From Xanthomonas sp. XNM01 (lineage in GTDB: Bacteria; Pseudomonadota; Gammaproteobacteria; Xanthomonadales; Xanthomonadaceae): a DNA stretch of 64,000 nucleotides. Every line of letters starts with the position of its first letter. The first letter of the stretch is position 1. Location of the stretch: positions 62,001-126,000 of the forward strand of contig NZ_JACVAP010000005.1 of the NCBI RefSeq assembly GCF_014851915.1. Direction: 5' to 3'. The notes beneath the pieces are model-generated. The model saw only the letters and a program-made list of their open reading frames with translations. It ran no database searches and was not told the origin of the DNA. The position numbers and the translations under genes were made by a program. Below, piece after piece: positions 35,106-42,981 of the stretch.

Positions 35106-36248
35106 TCACAGCGGTTCGGGCCGCGTCGCCAGCACGGCCCTCTCGGCGCGTTCGGCGATGGCCTTCGGATCGATTTCCCCGGCGCGGTTGACCAGCACCA
35201 CCGTGGTCCGCTGCGCAGGTGCGTCGTGGCGCAGGTAGGCGGTGAAGCCGGCCGTGCCGCCGCCGTGGCCGACGATGCCGCGTGCCGCGTCGACGACTTC
35301 CCAGCCCGCGCTCCAGCCCGCGGTGCCGCCGCCGCGCAGAGGGGTGTCGGTCCACATGGCGCGCAGGCTGTCGGCACGCAGGATGCGTCCGCCCTGCAGG
35401 CCCACCGCCAGGCGTTCCATGTCGCGCAGGCTGGCCAGCAGGCTGCCGGCCGCCCAGCCGGACCCGGCGCCCATCGGCGGCGGCCGCAGCCAGTGTCCGT
35501 TCAACAGCAGGTGGCCGTCGGCGATGGGACGTGCATCGGATGCCGTGCGCGGTCCGGCGTCGTCCATGCCGAGTGGTGCCAGCAGCCGGCTGGCGAGGCA
35601 CTGCCAGTACGGCATGCCGGCGGCGTTTTCGATCGCCAGTGCGGCCAGGATGTAGTTGGTGTTGGAGTAGGCGTGCCGGGTGCCGGGCGCGAAGTCGAGC
35701 GGCCGCTCCGACACCATCGCCAGCAGCGTGCGTGGCGTCGGGCTGGTGGGCATCAGGCCGATGAAGTTGCCGGCGTCCAGGTAGTTCGGGATACCGGAGG
35801 TGTGGCTGAGCAGCTGGCGCAGCGTCACCACGCGCCAGGCCGGCGGCAGATCCGCGACATGGCGCGCGAGCGGGTCATCCAGCGCCAGCCGGCCGGCGTC
35901 GCGCAGCTGGAAGACCAGCATCGCGGTCAGGACTTTGGTGACCGAGCCGAGTTCGAACACGGTCCGTTCGCCCACCGCCACCCGGCGTTCCGTATCGGCA
36001 TGGCCGGCGACCGCACGGGCGATCACGGTCGCGTGTTCCACGACGACGGCGGCGATGCCTGGCTGCCGTTCCGCCTGCAGCGCCTCCCGCAGCTGCACGC
36101 TGGCGTCGACCACCTGCGCGGCCCGGGCAGGCCGGCAGACCAGCGGTGCCGCGCCCAGCACCAGCAGGCCGGTCAGGCACCGGCGACGGGAGAGACTGGG
36201 AGGAGCGCGGTTCGGCATCGGGGTGGGCGGCTTCGACGTGTCGGGCAT
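35106..36248 (-). CDS. Serine hydrolase, class C beta-lactamase fold
   Basis: A 380-residue protein. The N-terminus has twin arginines and a hydrophobic stretch (LSRRRCLTGLLVLGAAPLVC), a likely Tat signal. Catalytic marks are SVTK (SxxK) in FELGSVTKVLT, YSN (YxN) in HAYSNTNYIL and HGG near the C-terminus in VGHGGGTAGF. Such proteins are usually esterases or D-amino-acid peptidases rather than true beta-lactamases. The start may be 36248 or the in-frame ATG at 36218. A second member of the family is at 55382-56608. Confidence 0.9.
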   Translation of the reverse strand: MPDTSKPPTPMPNRAPPSLSRRRCLTGLLVLGAAPLVCRPARAAQVVDASVQLREALQAERQPGIAAVVVEHATVIARAVAGHADTERRVAVGERTVFELGSVTKVLTAMLVFQLRDAGRLALDDPLARHVADLPPAWRVVTLRQLLSHTSGIPNYLDAGNFIGLMPTSPTPRTLLAMVSERPLDFAPGTRHAYSNTNYILAALAIENAAGMPYWQCLASRLLAPLGMDDAGPRTASDARPIADGHLLLNGHWLRPPPMGAGSGWAAGSLLASLRDMERLAVGLQGGRILRADSLRAMWTDTPLRGGGTAGWSAGWEVVDAARGIVGHGGGTAGFTAYLRHDAPAQRTTVVLVNRAGEIDPKAIAERAERAVLATRPEPL

Positions 36249-36436
36249 CGTAGCGTGCGTGCCGCGCCCTGGAGGAAGCGTCGATGGTCATGGTGTCCAT
36301 CGGAGAGCCCCAACGCGGCGTGGCATCGCACCTGCGGACCGCGCCTCTGAAGACCGGTGATGGCCCGCGGTGCTTGGCGACCGCACACACCCGCGCGCAT
36401 CATGCGCGCAGTTCCACGGATGGCATCCCGGCCCGC

Positions 36437-36892
36437 ATGTCCCGCACCGCATCGAAATGCTTCTCCGTCGTCGCATCCGTGGTCGCCTCGACGCTGCTCG
36501 CTGGCTGCGTGCCGTATCCGGTCTACAAGACGCTGCAGCCCGAGGCGCAGGTGACGGTGCTGGCGCCGTCCGGACAGCCGATCGCCGGTGCGGAGGTGCA
36601 GCTGATCGCCAGCGCTTACCCGTACGGGCGCGAGCGCAGCCGTGAGACGGCCACGACCGGCACGGACGGCCGCGCGTGGTTTCCGGCCAGGCGCGAATGG
36701 CGCACCGAGGCGCTGGCCCTGCACGGGGCCGAGGTCTATTTCTGGAACTGGTGCATCCGCGCGCCGGGATACCGCACGCGCGAGACCACGCACGGCAGCG
36801 CCGCGGAATTCGAGGGCACGCTGGTCGCGCGGATGGACACCGGCGAGAGCACGCCCTGCCAGGCTGCGGTGGAGCCGGGTCGGGCGCCGTGA
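36437..36892 (+). CDS. Putative lipoprotein with carboxypeptidase-regulatory-like domain
   Basis: A 151-residue protein with a lipobox (ASTLLAGC, Cys about 24). The mature part VTVLAPSGQPIAGAEVQLIA, TATTGTDGRAWFPAR, YFWNWCIRAPGYRTRET has the rhythm of a CarboxypepD_reg/Ig-like beta sandwich. Function unknown. ATG 36437 begins the signal peptide. Confidence 0.72.
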   Translation: MSRTASKCFSVVASVVASTLLAGCVPYPVYKTLQPEAQVTVLAPSGQPIAGAEVQLIASAYPYGRERSRETATTGTDGRAWFPARREWRTEALALHGAEVYFWNWCIRAPGYRTRETTHGSAAEFEGTLVARMDTGESTPCQAAVEPGRAP

Positions 36893-36970
36893 CACGGTAG
36901 GCAGCCCGCGGCCGATGGCCGATACTCGGCGCTGCGCCACCTCCGGCGCCAGAGCGGAATGTGCGACTCC

Positions 36971-37324
36971 ATGATCACCCTCGAGATGCTGCAGACGTTC
37001 TTCGCCGACACGCGCGAGAAGAACACCACCGCCAACGGCACGCCCTGGAGCATCGACGACGTCTGCCGCTGGTCGTTCTTCTTCGTCGACGAGGATGGCG
37101 ATGCGCTGCTGCCGGTGGCCCGGCACATGGAGTCGCTGGGCTACGAGTTCATCGGCATCGCCGAGCCGGACGATGACGACGAGGATCCGTTCTTCTACCT
37201 GCAGGTGGACAAGGTCGAGCAGCACACGCCGGAATCGCTGCAGGCGCGGGTGGAAGCGCTGTACGCCATCGCCGAACAGTTCGGGATCGCCGACTACGAC
37301 GGCATGGACGTGACCGCGGCCTGA
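36971..37324 (+). CDS. RraB-like ribonuclease E inhibitor protein
   Basis: A 117-residue acidic cytoplasmic protein. WSFFFVDEDGDALLPVARHM, LGYEFIGIAEPDDDDEDPFF and YLQVDKVEQHTPESL match the RraB family, which in E. coli binds RNase E and modulates mRNA decay. ATG 36971 is followed by ITLEMLQTFF; an in-frame ATG at 36959 is possible. A strong hairpin follows the stop. Confidence 0.82.
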   Translation: MITLEMLQTFFADTREKNTTANGTPWSIDDVCRWSFFFVDEDGDALLPVARHMESLGYEFIGIAEPDDDDEDPFFYLQVDKVEQHTPESLQARVEALYAIAEQFGIADYDGMDVTAA

Positions 37325-37332
37325 GGCAGTGC

Positions 37333-37363
37333 GGGCGGCATCGGGCGTGTTCCGATGCCGCCC
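37333..37363. terminator. Bidirectional hairpin between convergent genes
   Basis: GGGCGGCATCGG, 7-nt loop, CCGATGCCGCCC: perfect 12-bp arms starting 9 bp after the rraB-like stop and ending 11 bp before the stop of the convergent NTF2-like gene. It is placed to end transcription from both sides. Confidence 0.7.
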
Positions 37364-37373
37364 CGCCCGCCGC

Positions 37374-37895
37374 TCAGGGCAGCAGGTCCGCCGGCAATGG
37401 CCCGTCGGCGGTTTCGATGATCCCGACGTTGGACACGATCCACCAACGTTCGCCGTCGTTGAGCAGCTGGAAGTGGTTGAGGCCGCGCATCAGCGGCTCG
37501 GGATCGGCCAGGCGCAGGCGCACTTCGAAGCTGCTCATCACCGAGGCCATCAGGCCGTGCTGCTCGACCCGGGTGGCCAGCGGGATCTCGTGGAAGCCGG
37601 TGGCGGCGTAGGCGGCATCGGTCTGGGCGATCAGCTCTTCGGTGTCCATGCCCATGATGCCGGCGCCGATGCGCGAATCCATCGCCACCGACATGCGCGC
37701 GCCGTCCAGGAACAGGGCGCGGAAGCGGTCCCAGTCGCGGGTGGCGCCGGCGTCGGCGGAAATCGTTTCGTACAGCGCGTCGACGATGGCCTTCGGCGAT
37801 TCCCAGTCCTTCGGGCCAGCGTGGGCGGTGCCGGCCAGGCCGAAGGCGAGCGCGGCGGCGAGCAGGCGGGGAAAGCGGCGGGTGGTGCGGGTCAT
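37374..37895 (-). CDS. Exported NTF2-like protein
   Basis: A 173-residue protein with a signal peptide (1 to about 26, LAFGLAGTAHAGP) and an NTF2-like fold: AIVDALYETISADAGATRDW, RFRALFLDGARMSVAMDSR and a final NHFQLLNDGERWWIVSNVGI. GAAAGGAGAAT is an excellent ribosome site before the ATG at 37895. It follows the amidohydrolase gene by 80 bp on the same strand and is probably co-transcribed with it. Confidence 0.85.
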   Translation of the reverse strand: MTRTTRRFPRLLAAALAFGLAGTAHAGPKDWESPKAIVDALYETISADAGATRDWDRFRALFLDGARMSVAMDSRIGAGIMGMDTEELIAQTDAAYAATGFHEIPLATRVEQHGLMASVMSSFEVRLRLADPEPLMRGLNHFQLLNDGERWWIVSNVGIIETADGPLPADLLP

Positions 37896-37975
37896 CTCGA
37901 TTCTCCTTTCGGGGCGATGGGCATGCAGGACCGCGGGCGCTTGCGCCGGGCTGCGTGCGGGGAACGACGGCACGC

Positions 37976-39430
37976 TCACTGGGGTTCGCCCTTGAGGCGC
38001 GCGAGTGCGGCGTGGTCCAGGACGCGGCCGTCGAGGACGACCGCGTGGATGGCGCGGGTGTGGGCGATGTCGGTGAGCGGGTCGGCATCGAGCAGCAGCA
38101 GGTCGGCCTCATGGCCGGGCGCGATGCGGCCCAGGCGCTGGCCGGCACCGAGCGCGTCGGCGGCGTTGCGGGTGGCGGCCTGCAGCAGATGCGCGGCCGG
38201 CACGCCGGCATCGGCCAGCAGCTGCAGTTCGCGGTGCAGGCTGATGCCGGGCGCGACCCAGGGGTTGCTCATGTCGGTGCCGACGGTCATGCGCGCATCG
38301 GTGGCATGCAGGCGCACGGCCATGCGCTGCACCTTCGGCCACACCGCGCGGGCGCGTTCGAAATCCGCCGCCTCCCAACCGATGGCGAAGGTGAACCAGT
38401 CGTTCCAGTGGGCGAGCAGACGCGGGTGCGCGTAGCGGCGTGCATCGTCCTTGTAGGCGTTGTCCTGGTCCTGCACGAACGCGGCATGGAAGGCGACCAG
38501 GGTGGCGTCGAACACCGGGCGATGGCGCTGGTAGGCGGCGACCACGCGGTCGGCATGCGCGCCGTCCGGGTCGAAGTGCTCCCACCACTCGAAGAACGCA
38601 TAGGTGCCGGCGCGCGCGCTGGACTGCCATGCGCCGCGCTGTTCGGGCGTCAGCAGGTCCGGGCTCAGCGGCATCAGGTGGACGAGGCCGTCCAGGCCCA
38701 TCTCCAGCGCGTCGGTCCAGGCGATGCCGTCCAGGTGCGCGACCGCTGGCCGGCCGTTGCGATGCGCCGCGTCGATGCCGGCCTTCAGCAGGTCCGGCGA
38801 CAGGCCGGTGTAGAGCTTGATCCAGTCCGCGCCGGCGGCCACCTGCGCATCGACCACGCGGGCGATGTCGGCCGGGCTGCGCGCCGCTTCGGCCAGGCCG
38901 GGCAGCTCGGCGGTGTTGATCACCGGGCCGGCGTCGAAGCTTTCCGGGCCGGTCAGTTCGCCGGCGGCGCGGCGTGCCTTGTAGCGGGCCGCGGCGGCGA
39001 GGTCGCCGCCGGGGTTGCGGATCGTGGTCACGCCGAACGCGACCAGGCGCGCGGCGTTGTGCACGGCGATGGCGTCGTCGGGCAGGGCCTGCATCACTGC
39101 GCGGCCGCGTTCGCGCTTGAGCTCCATCGGCCCCAGCGTCAGGTGCGCATGCATGTCGATCAGGCCGGGCATCAGGTAGCGGCCCGGCAGCTCCATCACC
39201 TTGGCACCGCGCAGGCAGGCGGCATCGCCGGGGTCGCTCACCCGGGCGATGCGGGCGCCTTCGATGCGCACGCAGCGCGGTGCGGTCGTGCGGTTGTGCT
39301 CGGCCTCGACCACGTGCACCTTGTCGAGTGCCAGCACCGTGTCGGTCGGGCTGGCCGCTGCCGGTGCGGACACCAGCAGGCAGGCGAGGGCGGAGGACAG
39401 CAGCGGGGGCGTGCGGCGGGCGAGTGGCAT
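37976..39430 (-). CDS. Secreted amidohydrolase-family protein
   Basis: A 484-residue protein with a signal peptide (1 to about 26, LLVSAPAAASP). The amidohydrolase marks are LMPGLIDMHAHLT (HxH metal site), WIKLYTGLS with Lys, AVAHLDGI, GLVHLMPL, VGTDMSNPWV (metal Asp) and the C-terminal GRIAPGHEADLLLLDADP. This is the imidazolonepropionase-like or secreted amidohydrolase group; substrate unknown. The start is 30 bp from a promoter-like element shared, in mirror image, with the divergent ECF sigma gene, so its expression is probably sigma-dependent. Confidence 0.9.
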   Translation of the reverse strand: MPLARRTPPLLSSALACLLVSAPAAASPTDTVLALDKVHVVEAEHNRTTAPRCVRIEGARIARVSDPGDAACLRGAKVMELPGRYLMPGLIDMHAHLTLGPMELKRERGRAVMQALPDDAIAVHNAARLVAFGVTTIRNPGGDLAAAARYKARRAAGELTGPESFDAGPVINTAELPGLAEAARSPADIARVVDAQVAAGADWIKLYTGLSPDLLKAGIDAAHRNGRPAVAHLDGIAWTDALEMGLDGLVHLMPLSPDLLTPEQRGAWQSSARAGTYAFFEWWEHFDPDGAHADRVVAAYQRHRPVFDATLVAFHAAFVQDQDNAYKDDARRYAHPRLLAHWNDWFTFAIGWEAADFERARAVWPKVQRMAVRLHATDARMTVGTDMSNPWVAPGISLHRELQLLADAGVPAAHLLQAATRNAADALGAGQRLGRIAPGHEADLLLLDADPLTDIAHTRAIHAVVLDGRVLDHAALARLKGEPQ

Positions 39431-39459
39431 CGGGGTCTCGTTGCGAGGGAGATGCCAGA

Positions 39460-39488
39460 CAAGTCACCGGCGGCAGCGGATTCCTTAC
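39460..39488 (-). promoter_or_regulatory. Candidate ECF-type promoter, leftward copy
   Basis: On the minus strand: GTAAGGAATCCGC, 10 nt, GACTTG. The same arrangement occurs on the plus strand at 39513-39541. The GACTTG block lies 29 bp before the amidohydrolase start. Two matched copies with identical spacing facing opposite ways argue for one sigma factor reading both. Confidence 0.65.
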
Positions 39489-39512
39489 GCAGCAAAAAAT
39501 CTGTCCGACGCT

Positions 39513-39541
39513 GTAAGAAATCCGCATCGGCCCGCGACTTG
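39513..39541 (+). promoter_or_regulatory. Candidate ECF-type promoter, rightward copy
   Basis: GTAAGAAATCCGC, 10 nt, GACTTG, with GACTTG ending 45 bp before the sigma-factor start. It differs from the leftward copy by a single base in the 13-bp block and has the same spacing. Autoregulation of ECF sigma genes through such promoters is common. Confidence 0.65.
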
Positions 39542-39586
39542 GTAAAGAGATGACGGGCCGTTCCCGGCCGCCGGACACGGACACGC

Positions 39587-40075
39587 ATGCATTCACTCTG
39601 GCCCCAGGTCCAGGCCTTCCACCCACAGCTGTGGCGCGCGGTGTGCGGCTATGAACTCAACCCCGCCGTGCGCGAGGAGCTGCTGCAGGAGGTGCTGCTC
39701 GCGATCTGGGAGAGCCTGCCGCGGCTGCGGGATCCGGCGACGCTGCTGGCCTTCGTGCTGCGCATCGCGCACAACCTGGGCGCCAGCCACGTGCGCTCGG
39801 AAACGCGCCGGCCGGCGCCGGTGCCGTTCGACCCGGCGCTGCATGACGTGGCCGACCCGGACGCCGGCGCAGGCTGCGCGCGTACCGAATGGCTGTTCGA
39901 GGCGCTGGCCACGCTGCCCACCCACCTGCGGCAGGTGCTGATGCTGCAGCTGGAAGGATTCGACTACCAGGACATCGGCGACATGCTCGGCATCAGCGCC
40001 GAGAACGTCGGCGTGCGCCTGCACCGCGCCCGCGCCCGCCTGAAGGCGCTGTCCAGAGAAGAGACCGACGCATGA
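39587..40075 (+). CDS. ECF-type RNA polymerase sigma factor
   Basis: A 162-residue sigma-70 family protein of the ECF class. Region 2 spans about 17-75 (ELLQEVLLAIWESLPRLRDP, AFVLRIAHNLGASHVRSE). Region 4 spans about 105-157 (LFEALATLPTHLRQVLMLQL, GFDYQDIGDMLGISAENVGV, RLHRARARLKAL). The stop overlaps the start of the following membrane protein (ATGA), which is a likely anti-sigma or accessory factor. The gene is divergent from an amidohydrolase operon and the gap carries a matched promoter pair. Confidence 0.93.
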   Translation: MHSLWPQVQAFHPQLWRAVCGYELNPAVREELLQEVLLAIWESLPRLRDPATLLAFVLRIAHNLGASHVRSETRRPAPVPFDPALHDVADPDAGAGCARTEWLFEALATLPTHLRQVLMLQLEGFDYQDIGDMLGISAENVGVRLHRARARLKALSREETDA

Positions 40076-40632
40076 ACTTCGACGATCTGCTGAAGGATGC
40101 CTGGCAGGGCCAGGCCCGTTCCGCGCCACTGCCGGATCTGACCCGGCGCGTGCACCGCCGGCGCTGGCGCATGCGGCTGCTGCGCGGCGTCGAGATCGGC
40201 CTGACCGTGCTTGCGGTACTGATCTTCGGCCGGGCGCTCGCGGGTGGTGCGCCCGGTCCCGAGCACTGGCTGCTGCTGCCGTTCTACGCGGTGTTCCTGC
40301 CCGCCGTGTGGCTGATCACACTGCGTGCGCCGCGGTGCCGCGGCGGGGACGCCAGCGAGCGCATCGACATCTATGCGCGCCTGCGCCTGGCCCAGCTTCG
40401 TACCGGCCTGCGCGATCTGTGGCTGGCGCGCATCGTCGCCTGGTGCCTGCTGGGGTATGCAGCGCTGGTGGTGCTGGGTACCTGGTGGCTGACGGATGCG
40501 AGCTGGCGCAGCGTGGCGCTGCTGCTGGCGGGCTATGCGGTGGCGTGGCTGGGTGCCACGTTCTGGGTGAGCCACCGCCTGCGCCGTCGCTGGCTGCGCG
40601 AGTACCGCGTGGTGCGGCAGCTGGTCGCATGA
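40072..40632 (+). CDS. Membrane protein coupled to the ECF sigma gene (candidate anti-sigma)
   Basis: A 186-residue protein. A short cytoplasmic N-terminal part (MNFDDLLKDAWQGQARSAPLPDL) precedes four hydrophobic segments (about 41-58, 64-82, 120-139 and 146-165). It lacks a zinc-binding anti-sigma motif. Position and the 4-bp overlap with the sigma gene make a regulatory partner likely, with the first 40 residues as the sigma-binding part; this is inference from context only. Confidence 0.7.
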   Translation: MNFDDLLKDAWQGQARSAPLPDLTRRVHRRRWRMRLLRGVEIGLTVLAVLIFGRALAGGAPGPEHWLLLPFYAVFLPAVWLITLRAPRCRGGDASERIDIYARLRLAQLRTGLRDLWLARIVAWCLLGYAALVVLGTWWLTDASWRSVALLLAGYAVAWLGATFWVSHRLRRRWLREYRVVRQLVA

Positions 40633-40722
40633 GCGGACGGCCGGGCCTGGAACGCAGGAGGCACCTTGCGCCGCATCGGCACGGCTCCTACTGTCGACGT
40701 CCGTGCCGCTCCAGGAGTTGAA

Positions 40723-41199
40723 GTGAAACCCGCATTCGCGTGTCTCGTGTTCTCCATCGGCATCCTCGGTTGTGCGGGGGTGCCGCGCGCCACCGTTGCG
40801 TCGCAGGCAGGCGATGCCTTCGACGGGACGTGGTCGGTGGCCTGGTGCGACCGCAGCCGGCCCCAGCTGGACTGCGGCGGGTTCTCGGTCACGCTGGTGC
40901 AGGACGGCGACCGGATCTGCGGCGAGTTCGGTGGCGCGCTGGTGAACCTGCGGCAGTTGGACGACGGCACGGTCGTGGGCCATGTGGACGGCGACACGGC
41001 ACGGCTGGATGTGACCAGCGGACGCAACGACGAAGTGGTCCGCGTGCATGCCCGACGGATCGACGGACAGCTGCACTGGCGCCAGGCGGAGGAACTGCGG
41101 CGCGGCAATGGCGACGTCAGCGTGATGGCGATCGACGAGGTGCTGGCGCCGGCGGCCGGCCCGTCGGTGCCGGTGGTGTGCGACATGCCGGTGGACTGA
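40723..41199 (+). CDS. Putative lipoprotein
   Basis: A 158-residue protein starting at GTG 40723, with CAGGAG 7 bp before it. The lipobox is IGILGC. The mature domain begins FDGTWSVAWCDRSRPQLDCG, with GFSVTLVQDGDRICGEFGGA and repeated beta-hairpin spacing (VVGHVDGDTARLDV, then LHWRQAEEL), suggesting a small beta barrel. Three conserved-looking cysteines. A decayed relative lies at 41938-42243. Function unknown. Confidence 0.72.
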   Translation: MKPAFACLVFSIGILGCAGVPRATVASQAGDAFDGTWSVAWCDRSRPQLDCGGFSVTLVQDGDRICGEFGGALVNLRQLDDGTVVGHVDGDTARLDVTSGRNDEVVRVHARRIDGQLHWRQAEELRRGNGDVSVMAIDEVLAPAAGPSVPVVCDMPVD

Positions 41200-41241
41200 G
41201 CGGGCGCACGGCGCGGCACGCCGGTGGCGGCGATGCAGCCG

Positions 41242-41712
41242 TCAGTCGAGCCGCATCCGCGCCCGCGGCAGCAGCATCACCAGTTCGGCGTCCTCTTCCT
41301 CGTTCCTGTCCACCGGCTTGAAACCCAGCCGCTCGTACAGGTCGCGCGCCGGATTGCCCTTCAGCACGTTGAGGGTGACGTCCTCGCCGGCGGCGTGGGC
41401 GTCGCGGATGAAGTCCATCAGCAGCCTGCGGCCCAGGCCGCGGCCCTGCAGCGCCGGCGCCAGCTGGATCTGGATGACCTTCCATGGCGAACACGTGCGG
41501 TCGCTCTTGAACAGGCCGACGATGCGGCCGTCCTCGACCAGCACCTCGGCCTTGTCGAAGGCGCGGCGCACCTTGTCCATCTGGTGGGCGTCGGAGGTAT
41601 CCACGCCCGCGGCACGCATGTGGTCTTCCATCGTCTGCCGGCGCAACGCGAGCAGCGCGGGAATGTCGGCCTCGGTGGCGGGGCGGCGCTGCAGGGTGTC
41701 GGGCAGAGGCAT
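41242..41712 (-). CDS. GNAT-family N-acetyltransferase
   Basis: A 156-residue acetyltransferase. Motifs are RRPATEADIPALLALRRQTM at the N-terminus, IQIQLAPALQGRGLGRRLL (motif A with the Q/RxxGxG/A acetyl-CoA loop) and LNVLKGNPARDLYERLGFKP. It should transfer an acetyl group from acetyl-CoA to an amine; substrate unknown. Start 41712 gives the usual GNAT length, but in-frame ATGs at 41745 and 41790 exist and none has a good ribosome site. Confidence 0.9.
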   Translation of the reverse strand: MPLPDTLQRRPATEADIPALLALRRQTMEDHMRAAGVDTSDAHQMDKVRRAFDKAEVLVEDGRIVGLFKSDRTCSPWKVIQIQLAPALQGRGLGRRLLMDFIRDAHAAGEDVTLNVLKGNPARDLYERLGFKPVDRNEEEDAELVMLLPRARMRLD

Positions 41713-41937
41713 GGCGGTGGCATCGCGGATGTGGAGCGCGAGCATGTGCGCGGCGGCGTGGTGGCCGTGTCGTGAGTCGTACATCTCCAAGTGGAGTGAT
41801 CCGCGCGGAGGAGGAGCTTCATCACGCCGCCTTTACTTTGCGATGCATGCGTTCATCTGCGAACCGCGTCCGCACTGCCGTGCAATCCATGGAGGCTGTG
41901 GCTAGGTTCGGTGGACTGTCGATCCAGGGACCCGGTC

Positions 41938-42243
41938 ATGGTGCGTGCGCCCGCAGGACTTGCTTTCGCGACATCGATGGCCATCAGTGGCTGGACGGCA
42001 TCGCCGCAGAGCATGGCGACACCCGCGACATCGGCAGCGTCCACCGGGAACCGGTCGGTGGAACGGTGCGACCACCGCCGGCCGGATCTTGAATGCAGTG
42101 GCTTCCCGGTCAGCCTGCTGCAGTCCGGTGATCGTGTCAGCGGCGGCAGCCCGGACTGGACCGGCGGAGCGCCCGCGCACAGATGGGCGGCGCGCAGGCG
42201 CACCAACGTTCCGAATTCCCGCGATGCCGGCGCCGGCAGGTGA
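41938..42243 (+). pseudogene. Decayed relative of the lipoprotein at 40723-41199
   Basis: The frame from ATG 41938 encodes RCDHRRPDLECSGFPVSLLQ-SGDRVSG. This aligns without gaps to CDRSRPQLDCGGFSVTLVQ-DGDRICG of the upstream lipoprotein (C, D, R, P, L, C, GF, V, L, Q, GDR identical). The leader is no longer a signal peptide, and homology stops after GDRVSG, about halfway through the domain. No continuation was found in the other frames. It is read as a truncated duplicate in the gap before the next gene. Confidence 0.6.
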
Positions 42244-42348
42244 GACTGCGCGGATTGCCCGTGTGCGGTGAATCGAAGTCCACTCCGCGGAGTGGCGCAA
42301 GTGCGGCGTACGCTGCCCTGCATGTGTCGTGGTGCTATCGTCGCGCCC

Positions 42349-42897
42349 ATGGTCAAGGCCGGCACCAGCATCCGTTTCCGGAAAACACTGCGGCGTCCTG
42401 CAACACCAGAGGATGCCGACTGGTGTTTCGTGGTACTGCCGCAGGCGGCCAGCGACAGGCTGCCCACGCGGGCGATGGTCAGTGTCGACGGCACGCTGGC
42501 CGGCCATCCGTTCCAGGCAACGCTGGAGCCGGACGGAAAGGGGGGGCACTGGCTGAAAGTGACTGCCGAGCTGTGTGGGGCTGCCGGTGTCGCACCTGGC
42601 GACAGCGTGGCGTTCGCGATGATGCCGGTCGTCGAAGAACCCGAACCGGTCCTACCCGACGATCTACGCGATGCGCTGGCCGACGTGCCCGCCGCACGCG
42701 CCACCTGGGACGACATCACCGCGGTGGCACGCCGCGACTGGATCTTCTGGATTGGCTCGGGCCGGAAGGCGGAAACACGGATCAAACGCATCGCCACTGC
42801 CTGCGACATGCTGGCCAAGGGCAAGCGCCGTGCCTGCTGCTTCGATCGCTCCGGCCTCTACAGCAAGGCATTCTCGGCGCCGGTGGCGGCGGAATGA
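42349..42897 (+). CDS. DUF1905/YdeI-like protein
   Basis: A 182-residue soluble protein. The N-terminal half (VVLPQAASDRLPTRAMVSVD, GTLAGHPFQATLEPDGKGGH, VAPGDSVAFAMMP) is DUF1905-like beta barrel. The C-terminal half (LRDALADVPAARATWDDITA, ARRDWIFWIGSGRKAETRIK, IATACDMLAKGKRRAC) is the YdeI/OmpD-associated helical domain. Members have been linked to bacteriocin or peptide protection. ATG 42349 starts just before the conserved domain; an ATG at 42322 is also in frame. Confidence 0.88.
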   Translation: MVKAGTSIRFRKTLRRPATPEDADWCFVVLPQAASDRLPTRAMVSVDGTLAGHPFQATLEPDGKGGHWLKVTAELCGAAGVAPGDSVAFAMMPVVEEPEPVLPDDLRDALADVPAARATWDDITAVARRDWIFWIGSGRKAETRIKRIATACDMLAKGKRRACCFDRSGLYSKAFSAPVAAE

Positions 42898-42981
42898 GCG
42901 TTGCTCATCCGGAAGGCGCCCGCACGCAGGCCGGATCTCTGGAGCACTGCATCACGCCGGCCCAACCGCATCGGCACCGCG

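Noticed and set aside
35106-36248. A true beta-lactamase resistance gene.
   Set aside because: SxxK and YxN are present but the KTG triad is replaced by HGG, which points to the esterase/peptidase branch.
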